Source: Odiellus spinosus (Eukaryota > Arthropoda > Arachnida > Opiliones > Phalangiidae). From it: 64,000 bases of DNA. Positions 62,559 through 64,000 of the stretch are shown here, in pieces (within the stretch, counting starts at the first letter, position 1; each line of letters begins with the position of its first letter). The notes beneath the pieces were generated by a model that saw nothing but the letters and a program-made list of their open reading frames with translations, did no database searches and was not told where the DNA came from. The position numbers and the translations under genes were made by a program. The stretch covers positions 14,154,829 to 14,218,828 of the forward strand of contig OY987225.1 in the NCBI GenBank assembly GCA_963920705.1, written 5' to 3'.

Positions 62559-63910
62559 CAGGGTGTTTTAGAAAGGTCTGGAAAAAATGAAGGGGGTTCT
62601 TCGTGGGGTCAGACTGAGTGAAAAAGGTTTATGAACCTTTAGTCTCACGCGCTGCGTTGCGTAGTTATGAGCCCTTGAAAATAGTCCTCAAAAATACGAA
62701 AAACGACCGAAAGGTGTAGGTAAGATTGTGCCTTTGACCATTATTGTTTTTCTATTTAATTGTTCATAAGCTAATTATCAAGAGATAAGTGAAACAAGGT
62801 GTTTATTAACTAAAAAAAGCGTATCAACATGTTTAGGAGTGGGCAATCATTAACTTTGGTCAGAAGAACTTGAACTCAAATTGTGCGGTTTCGGGTGTTG
62901 AAAAGGGAATTTTACAAGACACCATTATTAATTACCATAATTATCAATTGTTAAATAATCGGAATCAAAAGTATTTACAAAAATTGTTCGAAATGCATTC
63001 CGTCAGCGTTGATACACACTTGAGCCCGTCTAATAAATGATTGTCTAACTCGTGCGTTGCGTATGGTTTCGCAGGCATCAATAATCCTTTGACGTAGATC
63101 TTCCACGTCACGCACTTCACTAACATAAACAAAAGTCCTTAAGGTGGCCCCAAAGAAAGAAATAACAAGGGTTTAGGTCCGGAGATTTGGCTGGTCACGC
63201 AACCGTTCCGCCACGACCAATCCACCTCAAAGGGAATGTTTCATTTAGGAAGGCCCTAACTAGGAGAGAAAAATGACGTGGTGTACCGTCGTGCATAAAC
63301 CACATGTCTCGTCTCAAGGCCAATGGTACGTCTTCAAGAAGCTCGAACAGATTGTCTTGAAGAAACGGGAGATATGCCTCACCATTAAGCCTTGGCTGCA
63401 AAAAGAATGGTCCAATTAAATGGTCACCAACAATTCCGCACCAGACGTTTAAGCTGAATTGAACTTGGTGAGCCCTAACACTTGTAGCGTGGGGTTTTGT
63501 TGCGCCCACTGATGCCTGTTGTGCATGTTCAATATGCCATCACGGGAAAAATTGGCCTCATCCGTAAATAAAAGGTTTTGGGGTAAGTTGATGTCTTGAT
63601 TTTGAGCGATAAACCACTGACAAAAGTCCAGTCTGCTCGGGTAATCCGTTTCGTTAAGGGCTTGGACCTTCTGTAGATGGTAAGCGTGAAACTGATGTCC
63701 TCGGAGTATTCACCAGATAAGAACGTGACTTACTCCCAATTGGCGTCCAACTCGCCTAGTGCTTGTTCCTGGATCTTCGTCGAAAATGGTGAGTACTTGT
63801 TCCTCCACCTCTTCAGGAACGTCTGGAGCTACAGCACCTCCTCCCGCCGGTTGGATATGTCCACCTTCCATCAAACGTCTGTCGACAGTTTGGATAGTTT
63901 GTTGATTACG
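62559..63910 (-). mobile_element. Tc1/mariner-type transposon, decayed
   Basis: The end CAGGGTGTTTTAGAAAGG at 62559 adjoins a TA. The minus strand encodes a DDE_3-type transposase in several frames, N to C: the HTH region RRLMEGGHIQPAGGGAVAPD and RRVGRQLGVSHVLI (about 63890-63700), first Asp in LLFTDEANFSRDG (near 63570), VWCGIVGDHLIGPFFLQPRL, second Asp in MWFMHDGTPRHF (63509-63195 frame), then PAKSPDLNPCYFFLWGHLK with the third Asp (near 63150). At least two stops (one a Trp-to-stop change after GRGGTVA) and two frame changes are present. The second terminal repeat is not in place. Confidence 0.8.
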
Positions 63911-64000
63911 GAGAAGACTGGACTTTTGTCAGTGGTTTATCGCTCAACATCAAGACATCAACTTACCCCAAAATCCTTTAGTTACGGATGAGGCCATTTT
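63911..64000 (+). mobile_element. inverted fragment of the mariner transposase
   Basis: The plus strand reads FCQWFIAQHQDINLPQNPLV and TDEAIF, the same segment that the minus strand encodes at about 63555-63640, at about 95 percent identity. The two are joined head to head near 63910. It continues past the window edge. Confidence 0.8.

Overview
This is eukaryotic DNA from an animal, most probably an arthropod. The evidence is an AT-rich base composition, a short spliceosomal-type intron, Gypsy-like, Penelope-like, Polinton, Mutator-like and Tc1/mariner elements, many MITEs, and scattered CCTAA-like motifs. I recognise no conserved single-copy host gene. Nearly every coding stretch belongs to a transposable element. 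Species and chromosome position cannot be read from the sequence.

Layout. Positions 1-5456 hold a young Gypsy-like LTR element whose 5' LTR is cut by the window edge. Positions 5484-48022 form one large foldback structure: about 3 kb at the left (satellite, MITE, unknown AT-rich DNA, LINE 3' end) recurs in inverted order at the right. The right arm was later opened by two insertions, a 2.19 kb TIR transposon and a 2.43 kb element with a hairpin end. The 32 kb between the arms holds a nearly whole Penelope-like element (PLE1) inside a 50-bp tandem array, an 18-bp minisatellite of about 80 copies, two paralogous Mutator-like elements (MULE1, MULE2), a Penelope fragment split by a MITE, a partial third copy of the MULE1 N-terminus, a second Penelope-like element, satellite DNA, and a broken Gypsy-like element that itself contains a Polinton polymerase fragment.

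Positions 48023-51688 show little. From 51689 to 62558 a pair of about 0.8 kb direct repeats, built on a 132-bp unit with the core CCCGGTTTCCGGG, flanks a third Mutator-like element (MULE3), more MITEs and two related small membrane-protein reading frames. The window ends in a decayed mariner-type transposon with an inverted fragment of itself.

How the parts fit. The most notable theme is that all three MULEs join a DDE transposase to a C48 (Ulp1/SENP-like) cysteine protease through long repetitive or acidic linkers. MULE2 and MULE3 have SWIM fingers. MULE3 has a clear PHD finger after the protease and MULE1 a PHD-like Cys/His cluster. Foldback MULEs in insects are known to have long inverted ends made of tandem repeats, so the 42.5 kb foldback with satellite in its arms may be a giant foldback-type MULE or the scar of one. 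That link is inference. All three MULEs look too damaged to work as they stand.
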